Shown piece by piece: positions 8,464-16,777 of a stretch of DNA of 49,608 bases. Position 1 is the first letter of the stretch, and each line of letters begins with the position of its first letter. The position numbers were made by a program, and so were the translations under genes. The notes beneath the pieces are model-generated. The model made no database searches and was not told the DNA's origin. It was given only the letters and a program-made list of their open reading frames with translations. This stretch comes from IDS-8 sp964491485 (GTDB lineage Bacteria; Pseudomonadota; Gammaproteobacteria; Steroidobacterales; Woeseiaceae). The stretch is from contig CAZBGV010000015.1 in NCBI GenBank assembly GCA_964491485.1, forward strand, positions 1-49,608. Direction: 5' to 3'.

Positions 8464-8987
8464 GCGTTGATCGAGCGCTGGCGGCCCGACAGGAACAGCG
8501 CGTCGATGATCAGCAGGGCGGCGCCGATCGTGATCGCCGAATCCGCGACGTTGAACGACGGGAACGGCCAGCCCACGATCAGCACCTGCACGAAATCGAC
8601 GACGTGCCCCACCCGGATGCGGTCGATGACGTTGCCGAGCGCGCCGCCGAGCACCAGCGCGAGCCCGGCGGACAGCACGGCCTGGCCGGCCGCCCGCAGC
8701 CGCCACAGCCACACGACGATGACGCCGCTGATCACCACCGCAAGCGTGATGAACAGCCAGCGCTGCCAGCCGGAAGCGTCCGCCAGGAAGCTGAACGCCG
8801 CGCCTTCGTTCCTCTGGTGCGTGATGTTGAGGAAAGGCAGGATCCGGATCTGCCCGTACAGCGGCACATACTTCACGATCGCCCATTTCGTGACCTGGTC
8901 CAGCAGCATGACCGTCAGTGCCACGTAGAGCCAGATCGCGAACGGCGCGCGCAGGCGCGGTGTCTTGTCAGGCGCGTTGCTCAACAT
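8460..8987 (-). CDS. lspA: lipoprotein signal peptidase II
   Basis: LspA cleaves the signal peptide of prolipoproteins after diacylglycerol transfer, at the inner membrane. The 175-residue product has four predicted membrane segments. The catalytic aspartates fall in HVVDF (Asp131) and FNVAD (Asp149), and the GGALGNVIDR motif precedes them. The start overlaps ribF by 7 bases, so the genes are translationally linked. The usual ileS between ribF and lspA is absent, as are fkpB and ispH after it. The stop TAG is contributed by a REP palindrome (GTAG on the minus strand at 8460-8463). Confidence 0.96.
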   Translation of the reverse strand: MLSNAPDKTPRLRAPFAIWLYVALTVMLLDQVTKWAIVKYVPLYGQIRILPFLNITHQRNEGAAFSFLADASGWQRWLFITLAVVISGVIVVWLWRLRAAGQAVLSAGLALVLGGALGNVIDRIRVGHVVDFVQVLIVGWPFPSFNVADSAITIGAALLIIDALFLSGRQRSINA

Positions 8988-9922
8988 CCCCTCTCGCTCA
9001 AAAGCTCTTTCGCCCTGGCCGCGTCGCGGTGCATCTGTTCGATGAGCGCTTGCTCGTCATCGAACTTTTCTTCGCTTCTCAGGCGGGCAATGAAATCGAC
9101 GTGAATGTAACGTCCGTAAATCGACTCGTCAAAATCGAAGATGTGCACCTCGAGCAGCGGCTTGGTACCGCCGAACGTGGGCCGCGTGCCGACACTCGCC
9201 ACCGAATCCAGCGGCTCGCTCGCGAGCCCGCGCACGCGCGTGGCGAAGATTCCCATCACGGGACTCTGCCGGCGCCGCAGGTCGACATTGGCGGTGGGGA
9301 ACCCGAGTTTTTTCCCCAGGTTGTCGCCGTGCACGACTTTGCCGGACATGCTGTACGGGCGTCCGAGCAGGCGGGCGGCACGCTGCAGGTCCCCGTTCCA
9401 CAGCGCCTCGCGGATCGCGGTGCTGCTCACCCGCTCGCCGTCGACGACGATGCTCGCGAGCTGGTGTACCTGGAAATCCAGCGCGGCGCCGGCGCGGCGC
9501 AGCTCGGCCACCGTTCCCTCGCGCCCGGCGCCGAAGCGGAAATCGTCGCCGATCACGAGGTGGCGCACGTTCATCGCGTGCACCAGCAGCCGCCGGATGA
9601 AGTCGTCGGCCGGCATGCTGCGCATGCGCTGGTCGAAGCGCGGGCAGAAGAACAAATCGATCCCGGCTGCCGCGAGCGCCTCGAATTTCTCGCGAAAGCG
9701 CATCAGGCGCGCCGGCGGCCGCGCGGGCGCGAAGAATTCGCGCGGCGTCGGCTCGAAGCTCATCACGACAGACGGCAACGCGTCCCGCTCCGCGAGCGAA
9801 CGCACCTTGTCGAGCAACTTCACGTGCCCGAGATGCAGCCCGTCGTAGGAACCGATCGTCGCCACGCTGCCGCGCGCGACACATTCGAACGGAAACTCAT
9901 CCGGTCTCCGGACCAGGCGCAT
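8981..9922 (-). CDS. ribF: bifunctional riboflavin kinase / FAD synthetase
   Basis: This 313-residue RibF makes FMN from riboflavin and then FAD. The N-terminal adenylyltransferase half has GSYDGLHLGH (nucleotide-binding HxGH), GDDFRFG and VSSTAIREAL. The C-terminal riboflavin kinase half has KKLGFPTANV and a strand ending in HIFDFDESIYGR. Length is normal. It lies 67 bases downstream of murJ and overlaps lspA, forming the murJ-ribF-lspA operon. FAD supply is also relevant to the four FAD-dependent halogenases further along, though no direct link is shown. Confidence 0.96.
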   Translation of the reverse strand: MRLVRRPDEFPFECVARGSVATIGSYDGLHLGHVKLLDKVRSLAERDALPSVVMSFEPTPREFFAPARPPARLMRFREKFEALAAAGIDLFFCPRFDQRMRSMPADDFIRRLLVHAMNVRHLVIGDDFRFGAGREGTVAELRRAGAALDFQVHQLASIVVDGERVSSTAIREALWNGDLQRAARLLGRPYSMSGKVVHGDNLGKKLGFPTANVDLRRRQSPVMGIFATRVRGLASEPLDSVASVGTRPTFGGTKPLLEVHIFDFDESIYGRYIHVDFIARLRSEEKFDDEQALIEQMHRDAARAKELLSERGC

Positions 9923-9989
9923 CCGCTCAGCCCTCGATCCGGTGCAAGACGGCTTTACTCCTCATCCGCGGCATTCTACCGGCGCCGGC

Positions 9990-11618
9990 TCATTGGCGCC
10001 GCAGCCGCAAGGCGGAGAACCGCAGCCCGAGCAGCCACAGCACGCCGAAGTACACGACGCTCCCCGCCGCGACTTCCATGCCGAGCCACAGCGAACGCAG
10101 GGCCAGCCCGCTCTCGAGCCACCAGCCGAGCGGCCGGCCGATGGCGGCGAGCAGCAGCACCATGGCCGCGCTGGCGGCGAGCACCCGCGCCAAAAACGGC
10201 ACCCAGCCCCGCTCTCGTCCGAGAATGCCCTCGGCGCGCAGGCGGCCATAGAGCAGCGCCGCATTGACCAGCGCCGCCACGGACACGGCCAGCGCGAGCC
10301 CGACGTGAGTCGCGACGAACCCCGCCCGCGTGAGCCACCACGCCAGCAGCACGCTCAGCACGAAATTCACGGCAAGTGCGACCAGCCCCATTTTCACCGG
10401 TGTCCGTGTATCCTCGCGCGCGAAATACGCGGGTGCCAGGATCTTGACGAACGAGAACCCGATCAGCCCGAGCGCGAACGCCTGCAGGCTGAGCGCGGTG
10501 AGCTCGACGTCGGTCGCCGTGAATTCGCCGCCGTAGTACACCGTTGCCGTGAGCGGCTCGGCGAGCAGGATGAGACCCAGCGCGGCCGGCACCGAAATCA
10601 GGGTCACGATGCGCAGCGACCAGTCGACCGTGTGGGCGAACGCGGCAATCGAGGCGGCGGCGTACTGGCGCGAAAGGTACGGCAGCGTGACGGTGGCGAG
10701 TGCGATGCCGAACATCCCCAGCGGGAACTCCATCAACCGGTCGGAGTAATACAGCAGGCTGATCTTGCCGACATCGAGCATGGACGCGATGATGCCGCCG
10801 ATCAGCACGTTGATCTGTGCCACCGAGGAACCGAAGATCCCGGGCAGCATCAGCTCGGCAATGCGCCGCACGCCCGCGTGAGCCGGCTGCCAGCGCGGCC
10901 TGGGTATGGCGTGGATCTTCGCGAGGAAGGGCAACTGGAACAGCAGCTGGACGACCCCTGCGAGGAAAACGCCGTAGGCGAGGGCCATCCCGGGTTCCTC
11001 CAGCCGGGGAGCGAGCCACATCGCGGCGGCGATCAGGACGACGTTCAGTATGACGGGCGTGAAGGCCGGCGCGCCGAAGCGTCCATAGGTGTTGAGGATC
11101 CCGCCGGCAAACGCCGTCAACGAGACGAAGAACAGGTACGGGAAGGTAAAGCGCAGCATCGCGGTCGCGACGTCGAAGCGGCCATTCTCGCCGACGAAGC
11201 CCGGCGCGACGAGGAGCACGAGCAGGGGTGCCGCGATGACGCCGGCCAGCGTGACGAGGAACAGCAGCAGCCCGAAGGTGCCGGCCACGGAATCGACGAG
11301 CTCGCGCGCCTCCGCGTGCTCGTGCCGCTCCCGGTAGCGGGCCATGACGGGGACGAAGCCCTGGGAGAATGCCCCTTCCGCGAAGAAGCGCCGCAGCATG
11401 TTCGGGATGCGGTTCGCCACGATGAAGGCATCCATGACGACGCTTGCCCCGAAGTAGCGCGCGAACACCGCCTCGCGCACCAGTCCCAGCACCCGGGACA
11501 GGAGCGTCATGGCGCTGACCACGGAGGTCGAGCGCAGGAGCCGGCCGCCGGAGAGGGCCGGGCCGCGGCTGACTGCGGAAACGGAGACCCGGCCGTCGGC
11601 CGGCTGGTTGTCGGACAT
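9990..11618 (-). CDS. murJ: lipid II flippase MurJ
   Basis: MurJ moves lipid II across the inner membrane for peptidoglycan synthesis. The 542-residue polytopic protein carries the family signature DAFIVANRIPNMLRRFFAEG followed by AFSQGFVPV. About 14 hydrophobic segments follow, ending in a C-terminal basic tail. It is divergent from rpsT, as in many gammaproteobacteria. An N-terminal extension of about 25 polar residues precedes the conserved LLRSTSVVSAMTLLSRVLG segment. Confidence 0.95.
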   Translation of the reverse strand: MSDNQPADGRVSVSAVSRGPALSGGRLLRSTSVVSAMTLLSRVLGLVREAVFARYFGASVVMDAFIVANRIPNMLRRFFAEGAFSQGFVPVMARYRERHEHAEARELVDSVAGTFGLLLFLVTLAGVIAAPLLVLLVAPGFVGENGRFDVATAMLRFTFPYLFFVSLTAFAGGILNTYGRFGAPAFTPVILNVVLIAAAMWLAPRLEEPGMALAYGVFLAGVVQLLFQLPFLAKIHAIPRPRWQPAHAGVRRIAELMLPGIFGSSVAQINVLIGGIIASMLDVGKISLLYYSDRLMEFPLGMFGIALATVTLPYLSRQYAAASIAAFAHTVDWSLRIVTLISVPAALGLILLAEPLTATVYYGGEFTATDVELTALSLQAFALGLIGFSFVKILAPAYFAREDTRTPVKMGLVALAVNFVLSVLLAWWLTRAGFVATHVGLALAVSVAALVNAALLYGRLRAEGILGRERGWVPFLARVLAASAAMVLLLAAIGRPLGWWLESGLALRSLWLGMEVAAGSVVYFGVLWLLGLRFSALRLRRQ

Positions 11619-11716
11619 GCTGCGCTATCGGAAGCCAACCGGTAGTTTACCGTCCGGGTGGCCCCCGATCAGGGATTTACGCGGCGGGCGCCGCTCCGGC
11701 ACGCCGTGTCGGCGCG

Positions 11717-11745
11717 TTGACAACGTCCCGGCGGATCAGAATAAT
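11717..11745 (+). promoter_or_regulatory. rpsT sigma-70 promoter
   Basis: TTGACA at 11717-11722 is followed after 17 bases by AATAAT at 11740-11745, a near-consensus promoter about 60 bases upstream of the rpsT start. The remaining murJ-rpsT intergenic bases show no other strong signal. Confidence 0.8.
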
Positions 11746-11807
11746 ACGCGGCTCTTCGGGCCCTGAAGCCCCACCCAGGGCTGCCCCCATCGATACGGAA
11801 CGAACGA

Positions 11808-12077
11808 GTGGCCAACATCAAGTCAGCCAGGAAGCGCGCCCGCCAGGCGGAGCAGCGCAGGCTTCACAACATGGGGCTGCGCTCGCGCATGCGCACGCTC
11901 ATCAAGAACGTGGTGAAGGCCATCGAGAAGGGCGACCGGGACGGCGCCGCGGAGGCCTACAAGAAGGCCGTTCCGGTGATCGACAGCATGACCAACAAGG
12001 GCATCATCAGCCGCAACAAGGCCGCGCGCCACAAGAGCCGGCTGAACCGGATGCTGAAGGACCTCGCAGCCGCCTGA
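11808..12077 (+). CDS. rpsT: 30S ribosomal protein S20
   Basis: S20 binds the 5' domain of 16S rRNA. The 89-residue Lys/Arg-rich protein has the family N-terminus ANIKSARKRARQAE and the segment NKGIISRNKAARHKSRLN. The start is GTG. Many S20 genes use a weak non-ATG start linked to translational autocontrol, and the ribosome site here (GGAACGA) is also weak, consistent with that. It is a single-gene unit with its own promoter, followed by a REP pair about 100 bases downstream. Confidence 0.97.
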   Translation: MANIKSARKRARQAEQRRLHNMGLRSRMRTLIKNVVKAIEKGDRDGAAEAYKKAVPVIDSMTNKGIISRNKAARHKSRLNRMLKDLAAA

Positions 12078-12181
12078 CGGCACGAAAACCTCGCCACGCG
12101 ACCGCGCGCGAACCTGCCGCCGCGGCGCCCCTTGCCCGCCTGACCGCGCGACCCTCCTCGCCTCATTGCGCGGCAACGCTT

Positions 12182-12260
12182 CCGTAGGAGCCCGCCATGC
12201 GGGCGACCGAACCCGCCCGAAGGGGAAAGTTTCGGTCGCCCGCATGGCGGGCTCCTACGG
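12182..12260. repeat. REP palindrome pair, perfect 30-bp inverted repeat
   Basis: Two REP units (GTAGGAGCCCGCC then GCGGGCGAC) are arranged head to head. The arms at 12182-12211 and 12231-12260 are exact inverted copies over 30 bases, with 19 bases between. They lie between convergent rpsT and obgE, where the long hairpin could end transcription in both directions or shield mRNA 3' ends. The rest of the 12078-12289 gap holds nothing I recognise. Confidence 0.92.
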
Positions 12261-12289
12261 GGCGGCCGGCGGGTACCCGTACGGCGGGT

Positions 12290-13357
12290 TTACGAGGGCT
12301 CCGGGGCCGATTCGGAGTCCGGGGCGGATTCCGCGTCAGCGGCGGCTTGCGCGAGCTCGCGCATGGCGGCCCGGGCCAGCTCCATGCACCCCTCGCCGGT
12401 GGCGGCGCTCACCGCGTAACAGGGTGCGCGCCAGTCGAGCTCCTCCAGCAGGTTCTCACGCACGGCTGCGCGTTCCTCCGGCGCGATGAGATCCATCTTG
12501 TTCAGCACCAGCCAGCGCGGCCGCGCCGCGAGCTCCGCGGAAAACTTTGCGAGCTCGCGCTCCACGGCGCGCACCTGCCCGGCCGGGGTCGCCTCGCCTT
12601 CCAGCGGCGCGGCGTCGACGACGTGCAGCAGCAGGTGGCAGCGCTGCACGTGACGCAGGAACTGCAGCCCCAGCCCGGCGCCTTCCGCCGCCCCCTCGAT
12701 CAGGCCCGGAATGTCCGCGAGCACGAAGCTCTGCCACGGCCCGCTGCCGACCGTCACGACGCCCAGATGCGGGTGCAGGGTCGTAAAGGGATAAGCCGCC
12801 ACCTTGGGCCGCGCGGCCGTCAGCGCACGCAGGAGCGTCGACTTGCCGGCGTTCGGCAAGCCCACGAGACCCACGTCGGCCAGCAGCTTCAGGTCGAGCT
12901 TGAGATGACGTGCTTCCCCCGGCGTGCCGGGCGTCGCCTTGCGCGGCGCGCGGTTCGTGCTGCTCTTGAAGCGCGTATTGCCGAACCCGCCGCGGCCGCC
13001 CTGCGCCACCTTCAGCCGCTGCCCGGCGCGCGTCAGATCGCCCAGGAGCTCACCCGTATCCACGTCGTACACCAGCGTGCCGCAGGGCACGGGGATCTCG
13101 AGGTCGCCTCCGGAACGGCCGGTCATGTTGCGCCCGGCGCCGGGTGCCCCGCTCTCCGCCCGGTAGCGCCGGGCCACGCGGAAGTCGGCGAGCGTGTTGA
13201 TGCCGGGGGTGGCGACCAGGTAAACGCTGCCGCCCGCGCCGCCGTCGCCGCCGTCGGGGCCGCCGCGTTCCACGTATTTCTCGCGGCGAAAGCTCACCGT
13301 GCCCGGACCGCCGTTGCCGGCCTGGACGCGGATGGTGGCTTCGTCGACGAATTTCAC
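12290..13357 (-). CDS. obgE: ribosome-associated GTPase ObgE/CgtA
   Basis: The 355-residue Obg GTPase acts in 50S assembly and stress control. The N-terminal Gly-rich Obg fold starts KFVDEATIRVQAGNGGPG. The G domain has G1 GLPNAGKS (166-173), G3 DIPG and G4 NKMD. The C-terminus is a short acidic tail (AESAPDSESAPEPS), as in proteobacterial CgtA. The start is GTG at 13357, because the Obg fold begins exactly there; the frame stays open upstream but is unrelated. The gene follows rpmA behind a hairpin that may lower read-through. Confidence 0.96.
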   Translation of the reverse strand: MKFVDEATIRVQAGNGGPGTVSFRREKYVERGGPDGGDGGAGGSVYLVATPGINTLADFRVARRYRAESGAPGAGRNMTGRSGGDLEIPVPCGTLVYDVDTGELLGDLTRAGQRLKVAQGGRGGFGNTRFKSSTNRAPRKATPGTPGEARHLKLDLKLLADVGLVGLPNAGKSTLLRALTAARPKVAAYPFTTLHPHLGVVTVGSGPWQSFVLADIPGLIEGAAEGAGLGLQFLRHVQRCHLLLHVVDAAPLEGEATPAGQVRAVERELAKFSAELAARPRWLVLNKMDLIAPEERAAVRENLLEELDWRAPCYAVSAATGEGCMELARAAMRELAQAAADAESAPDSESAPEPS

Positions 13358-13413
13358 GGCGGATCTGCCCGGTCTGTTTTCCGATTCGCCCCATTGTCGC
13401 CGCGCGCGGCCAC

Positions 13414-13440
13414 AAAAAAACCCCGCGGGGCGGGCTTTTT
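13414..13440 (-). terminator. intrinsic terminator/attenuator after rpmA
   Basis: On the minus strand a CCCGC/GCGGG hairpin with a 3-base loop is followed by seven T. The flanking A5 and T7 tracts can extend the stem. It lies 24 bases past the rpmA stop and before obgE, so it should set the ratio of ribosomal protein to GTPase transcripts. Confidence 0.8.
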
Positions 13441-13464
13441 GCGGCCGGTGCGGCGCCCGCGGCG

Positions 13465-13722
13465 TTACGCGGGCTCGACGCTCACGAACTGGCGGTTCTT
13501 CGCCCCTTTGGTGTCGAAGCGCACCCGCCCGTCGCGCACGGCGAACAGGGTGTGGTCGCGGCCGATGCCGACGTTCACGCCGGGATGGAACCGCGTGCCG
13601 CGCTGGCGCACGATGATGTTGCCCGCGACCACCGTCTGGCCGCCGAAAACCTTGACGCCAAGGCGCTTCGACTCGGAATCGCGCCCGTTCTTGCTGCTGC
13701 CGCCTGCCTTTTTGTGTGCCAC
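13465..13722 (-). CDS. rpmA: 50S ribosomal protein L27
   Basis: The 85-residue L27 begins with MAHKKAGGSSKNGRDSESKR, the universal N-terminal tail that reaches the peptidyl transferase centre, followed by LGVKVFGGQ. It has full normal length and lies 74 bases downstream of rplU in the usual rplU-rpmA-obgE order. Confidence 0.98.
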   Translation of the reverse strand: MAHKKAGGSSKNGRDSESKRLGVKVFGGQTVVAGNIIVRQRGTRFHPGVNVGIGRDHTLFAVRDGRVRFDTKGAKNRQFVSVEPA

Positions 13723-13796
13723 TGCTCTCTACCCGTTCCTGCCTGGGCCGCTGTTCGACCCGGCGTGCTTCCATTCGTTCGCGCCCGGCGCGTGTT

Positions 13797-14315
13797 TCAG
13801 TCGTCGGCCTTCTTTTTCGCCTTTTTGGCAGTCTTTTTCGCGGTCTTCTTACCGCTCGCCGACTGCGTCGCGACTTTCTTTTTCGTCACCTTCTTCTTGC
13901 TCTTCGTCCCGGCCGCTGCCTTCGCCTCGGCGACCTCCTCCGTCCCGGCCGGAGCCGCCGACTCCGCCTCTGCGGCCTCCGGCTTCGGCTGCGCCTTTTT
14001 CGGCGCGCCGCCGATCGACGTGATCTCGACCTCGGTGTACCACTGGCGATGCGTGTGCTGCCGCAGGTAATTCACGCGGCGCTTGAACTTCGTCACGCCG
14101 ACCTTGCCGCCACGGCCCTGGCGCAACACCCGCGCGCTCACCGTCGTGCCGGCGAGGAGCGGATTGCCGAGCTTCACGTCGGCGCCCTCCCCGATCAGCA
14201 GTACCTCGTCGAAGCTCACGTCGGCGCCTTCCTCGGCCTCGAACTTCTCCAGCTTCAGGCGCTGGCCCTCGGTCGCGCGGTACTGCTTGCCACCGGCGCG
14301 AAACACAGCGTACAT
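13797..14315 (-). CDS. rplU: 50S ribosomal protein L21 with long C-terminal Lys/Ala-rich extension
   Basis: The first ~103 residues are a normal L21 (MYAVFRAGGKQYRATEGQ, then KFKRRVNYLRQHTHRQWYTEVEI). About 70 more residues follow: an Ala/Glu/Pro-rich linker and then a tail dense in KKK and AKK motifs (for example KKTAKKTAKKAKKKADD), resembling histone H1-like or AAKK-repeat tails. The total of 172 residues is well above the usual ~103. The start at 14315 matches the family N-terminus. Such basic, disordered extensions occur in some gammaproteobacterial ribosomal proteins. Here it could add rRNA or DNA contacts, which is inference. Confidence 0.95.
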   Translation of the reverse strand: MYAVFRAGGKQYRATEGQRLKLEKFEAEEGADVSFDEVLLIGEGADVKLGNPLLAGTTVSARVLRQGRGGKVGVTKFKRRVNYLRQHTHRQWYTEVEITSIGGAPKKAQPKPEAAEAESAAPAGTEEVAEAKAAAGTKSKKKVTKKKVATQSASGKKTAKKTAKKAKKKADD

Positions 14316-14432
14316 CGTATTCAGCTCCACCACGCCGGCCGGGCGTCCACCCGAGGCCGGTGCATCAACGGGGAAAGGGCGCTGCCCGGGGGCATCAGGC
14401 CCGCCCGAGCGGGACGCCACAAAAGAGGCGGA

Positions 14433-14461
14433 ATTCTATAGATTCGAGCGGTTCGGGTCAA
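14433..14461 (-). promoter_or_regulatory. rplU-rpmA-obgE operon promoter
   Basis: On the minus strand TTGACC (14456-14461) and TAGAAT (14433-14438) are spaced by 17 bases. The promoter would give an rplU leader of roughly 110 bases. It is the best promoter in the rplU-ispB divergent gap. No equally clear ispB promoter was found. Confidence 0.8.
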
Positions 14462-14576
14462 CGCGGCCATGGCCCCCGACGCTCCCTGTATTCAACGGCT
14501 TGGAGCCCCACGGGAATGCCCGGGGCGCGGCCCCGTCGGTCGCCAAGGAGCGACGATTCAGGCATTATCGTCCGCC

Positions 14577-15575
14577 ATGCAAGCTGCCGAACGCGCCTCC
14601 GCTTCCCTGTCGCTCGAGGACGTCGCGCGGCTTGCGGCGCCCGACATGGCCGCCGTCGACGACCTGATCCGCGAATCGCTGAAAAGCGACGTCATGCTGG
14701 TCTCGCAGGTCTCGGAGTACATCGTCACGAGCGGCGGCAAACGGCTGCGGCCGCTGGTCGTGCTGCTCGCGGCCCGCGCGCTCGGCTACACGGGCGACGG
14801 TCACGTGCAGGCCGCCGCCATCATCGAGTTCATCCACACCGCGACCCTGCTGCACGACGACGTCGTCGACTCGTCCGCCCGCCGGCGCGGGCGCGACACC
14901 GCGAACACGGTCTTCGGCAACCAGGCGAGCGTGCTGGTCGGCGACTTCCTCTATTCCCGCGCCTTCCAGATGATGGTGCAGCTCGGGCGCATGCGCGTCA
15001 TGCAGATTCTCGCCGATGCGACCAATACCATCGCGGCCGGCGAGGTGATGCAGCTAATGAACGTCCGCGACGCGGATCTTTCGGAAGCGAGCTACCGGCA
15101 GGTCATTTACCGCAAGACCGCCCGCCTGTTCGAGGCCGGCGCGCAGATCGCGGCCGTCCTCGCCGACCGCCGCGCCGGCGACGAGGAAGCGATGATCCGC
15201 TACGGCCGGAACCTCGGCACTGCCTTCCAGCTCGTGGACGACGCGCTCGACTACGGCGCCTCCCCGGAGGAGCTCGGGAAAAACCTCGGCGACGATCTCG
15301 CCGAGGGCAAGATGACGCTCCCGCTCATCTACGCCATGGAGAAGGCGGACGAAAGCGCCCGCCGCACGATCCGCGGCGCAATCGAGGCCGGGGGCCTCGA
15401 GCACCTCGCCGCGATCCGCGCCGTGATCGACGCGACCGGGGCGCTCGCCTATACCGCGGAGCGGGCCCGGCAGGCGGCCGACCTCGCCATCGAGGCGCTG
15501 GCCGAGGTGCCGGAATCGGATTACCGCCGGGCGCTGGTCGCGATCGCCGAGTTCGCCGTCCGGCGCCGCTCCTGA
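14577..15575 (+). CDS. ispB: octaprenyl (polyprenyl) diphosphate synthase
   Basis: This trans-isoprenyl diphosphate synthase of 332 residues makes the ubiquinone side chain. The motifs are GGKRLRP (53-59), the first Asp-rich motif HDDVVD (93-98) with RRRG after it, and the second Asp-rich motif QLVDDALDYG. The start at 14577 gives the normal family length; the open frame upstream is unrelated. It is divergent from rplU, the arrangement typical of gammaproteobacteria. Confidence 0.94.
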   Translation: MQAAERASASLSLEDVARLAAPDMAAVDDLIRESLKSDVMLVSQVSEYIVTSGGKRLRPLVVLLAARALGYTGDGHVQAAAIIEFIHTATLLHDDVVDSSARRRGRDTANTVFGNQASVLVGDFLYSRAFQMMVQLGRMRVMQILADATNTIAAGEVMQLMNVRDADLSEASYRQVIYRKTARLFEAGAQIAAVLADRRAGDEEAMIRYGRNLGTAFQLVDDALDYGASPEELGKNLGDDLAEGKMTLPLIYAMEKADESARRTIRGAIEAGGLEHLAAIRAVIDATGALAYTAERARQAADLAIEALAEVPESDYRRALVAIAEFAVRRRS

Positions 15576-15582
15576 CCCGCCG

Positions 15583-15620
15583 TTGACATTCCGCCGGCCG
15601 CCTCCTACGGTAGCGCTACC
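15583..15620 (+). promoter_or_regulatory. xylanase promoter with LacI-type operator (xyl-box)
   Basis: TTGACA (15583-15588) and TACGGT (15606-15611) are 17 bases apart. The perfect palindrome GGTAGCGCTACC (15609-15620) overlaps the -10 and the expected start site. The palindrome has the central CG typical of LacI-family operators and resembles the xylan/xylose motif described in Xanthomonas and Caulobacter. Bound repressor would block RNA polymerase. Confidence 0.82.
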
Positions 15621-15643
15621 AATCATCGGCCGGGGGAGAAGCC

Positions 15644-16777
15644 ATGAGCGCGAGGCAGTCGTGGACCGCGGCGGGCGTCCTCCTCCTCGCCACGCTCGCT
15701 GCCCGCGCCGCGCCGCCCGACTGCGAGGCCCTGCCGCCCGCGGCGGGGTTGCGCCAGCTCGCGGATTTCCCGATCGGCGTCGCCGTGCCCGGCCCGCCCT
15801 GGCCCAACGACCTCCTGGCGAGCCCCGGGCGGCAGGCCATCGTCGAGCGTCACTTCAGCAGCCTCACGGCCGAGAACATCATGAAAATGGCGTACCTGCA
15901 GCCGAAGCGAGGGCGCTTCGACTTCGCACACGCCGACGCGCTGGTCGACTACGCCCGGCGGCGCGACATGCTGATGCACGGCCACACGCTCGTCTGGCAC
16001 CGGCAGACGCCGGACTGGCTCGGTCGCGTCGAGGGCTCGCGGGACGATTTCATCCGGCTGCTCGAAGCTCACGTGCGCACCGTCGCCGGGCATTTCGCCG
16101 GGCGCCTGGAGAGCTGGGATGTGGTCAACGAGGCGGTCGGCGACCCCACGGACGGGAAACCGCCCGACTGGCGGCGGACCGTCTGGCTCGAGCACATCGG
16201 CCCGGAGTACGTCGAGATCGCCTTTCGCGCCGCGCGCGCGGCCGACCCGGACGCCGATCTCTATTACAACGACTACGACATCTCCGGCGCCGACGGGCCG
16301 GCCAAGCTGGACCGGATCCTCGCGATGGCGGATGACTTCCTCGCCCGCCGTGTGCCCATCGACGGCATCGGCTTCCAGATGCACATCGACACGGATGCAC
16401 CGGAGGGCCGCGCCATGCGCGAGGCCTTCGCGAAGGTCGTGCGGCGCGGCCTCAAGGTGCGCATCTCCGAGCTCGATATCTCGGTCAACCCATCCCGGCG
16501 CTACCAGCGCCTCACGCCGGAAACCGCCGAGCGGCAGCGGCAGCGCTACGCCGAGGTGGCGCGCGTATATAAGGAGACGGTGCCGGCGAAGCTCCGCGGC
16601 GGCATCACCGTCTGGGGCATCACCGACGGCGACAGCTGGATCCCGGATTTCCGCAAACGCCGCGACTGGCCGCTCCTGTTCGACGCAAGGTTCCGTGCCA
16701 AGCCCGCGCTGTGCGGCTTCGCGGAAGGCCTGCGGGCCGGGTCGGACCGGGCGATCGAGGCGACAGGTCTGCAATGA
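15644..16777 (+). CDS. GH10 endo-beta-1,4-xylanase
   Basis: This 377-residue secreted xylanase cuts the xylan backbone with retention of configuration. A signal peptide ends near ARAAPPD. The (beta/alpha)8 barrel carries the family motifs HTLVWHRQTPDWL, the acid/base WDVVNEA (Glu163) and the nucleophile RISELDIS (Glu276), and ends with the ITVWGITDGDSW segment. No carbohydrate-binding module is attached, so soluble xylan or oligomers in the periplasm or outside the cell are likely substrates. GGGGGAG precedes the ATG. The stop overlaps the start of the cupin gene (ATGA). A LacI-type operator covers the promoter. Confidence 0.96.
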   Translation: MSARQSWTAAGVLLLATLAARAAPPDCEALPPAAGLRQLADFPIGVAVPGPPWPNDLLASPGRQAIVERHFSSLTAENIMKMAYLQPKRGRFDFAHADALVDYARRRDMLMHGHTLVWHRQTPDWLGRVEGSRDDFIRLLEAHVRTVAGHFAGRLESWDVVNEAVGDPTDGKPPDWRRTVWLEHIGPEYVEIAFRAARAADPDADLYYNDYDISGADGPAKLDRILAMADDFLARRVPIDGIGFQMHIDTDAPEGRAMREAFAKVVRRGLKVRISELDISVNPSRRYQRLTPETAERQRQRYAEVARVYKETVPAKLRGGITVWGITDGDSWIPDFRKRRDWPLLFDARFRAKPALCGFAEGLRAGSDRAIEATGLQ

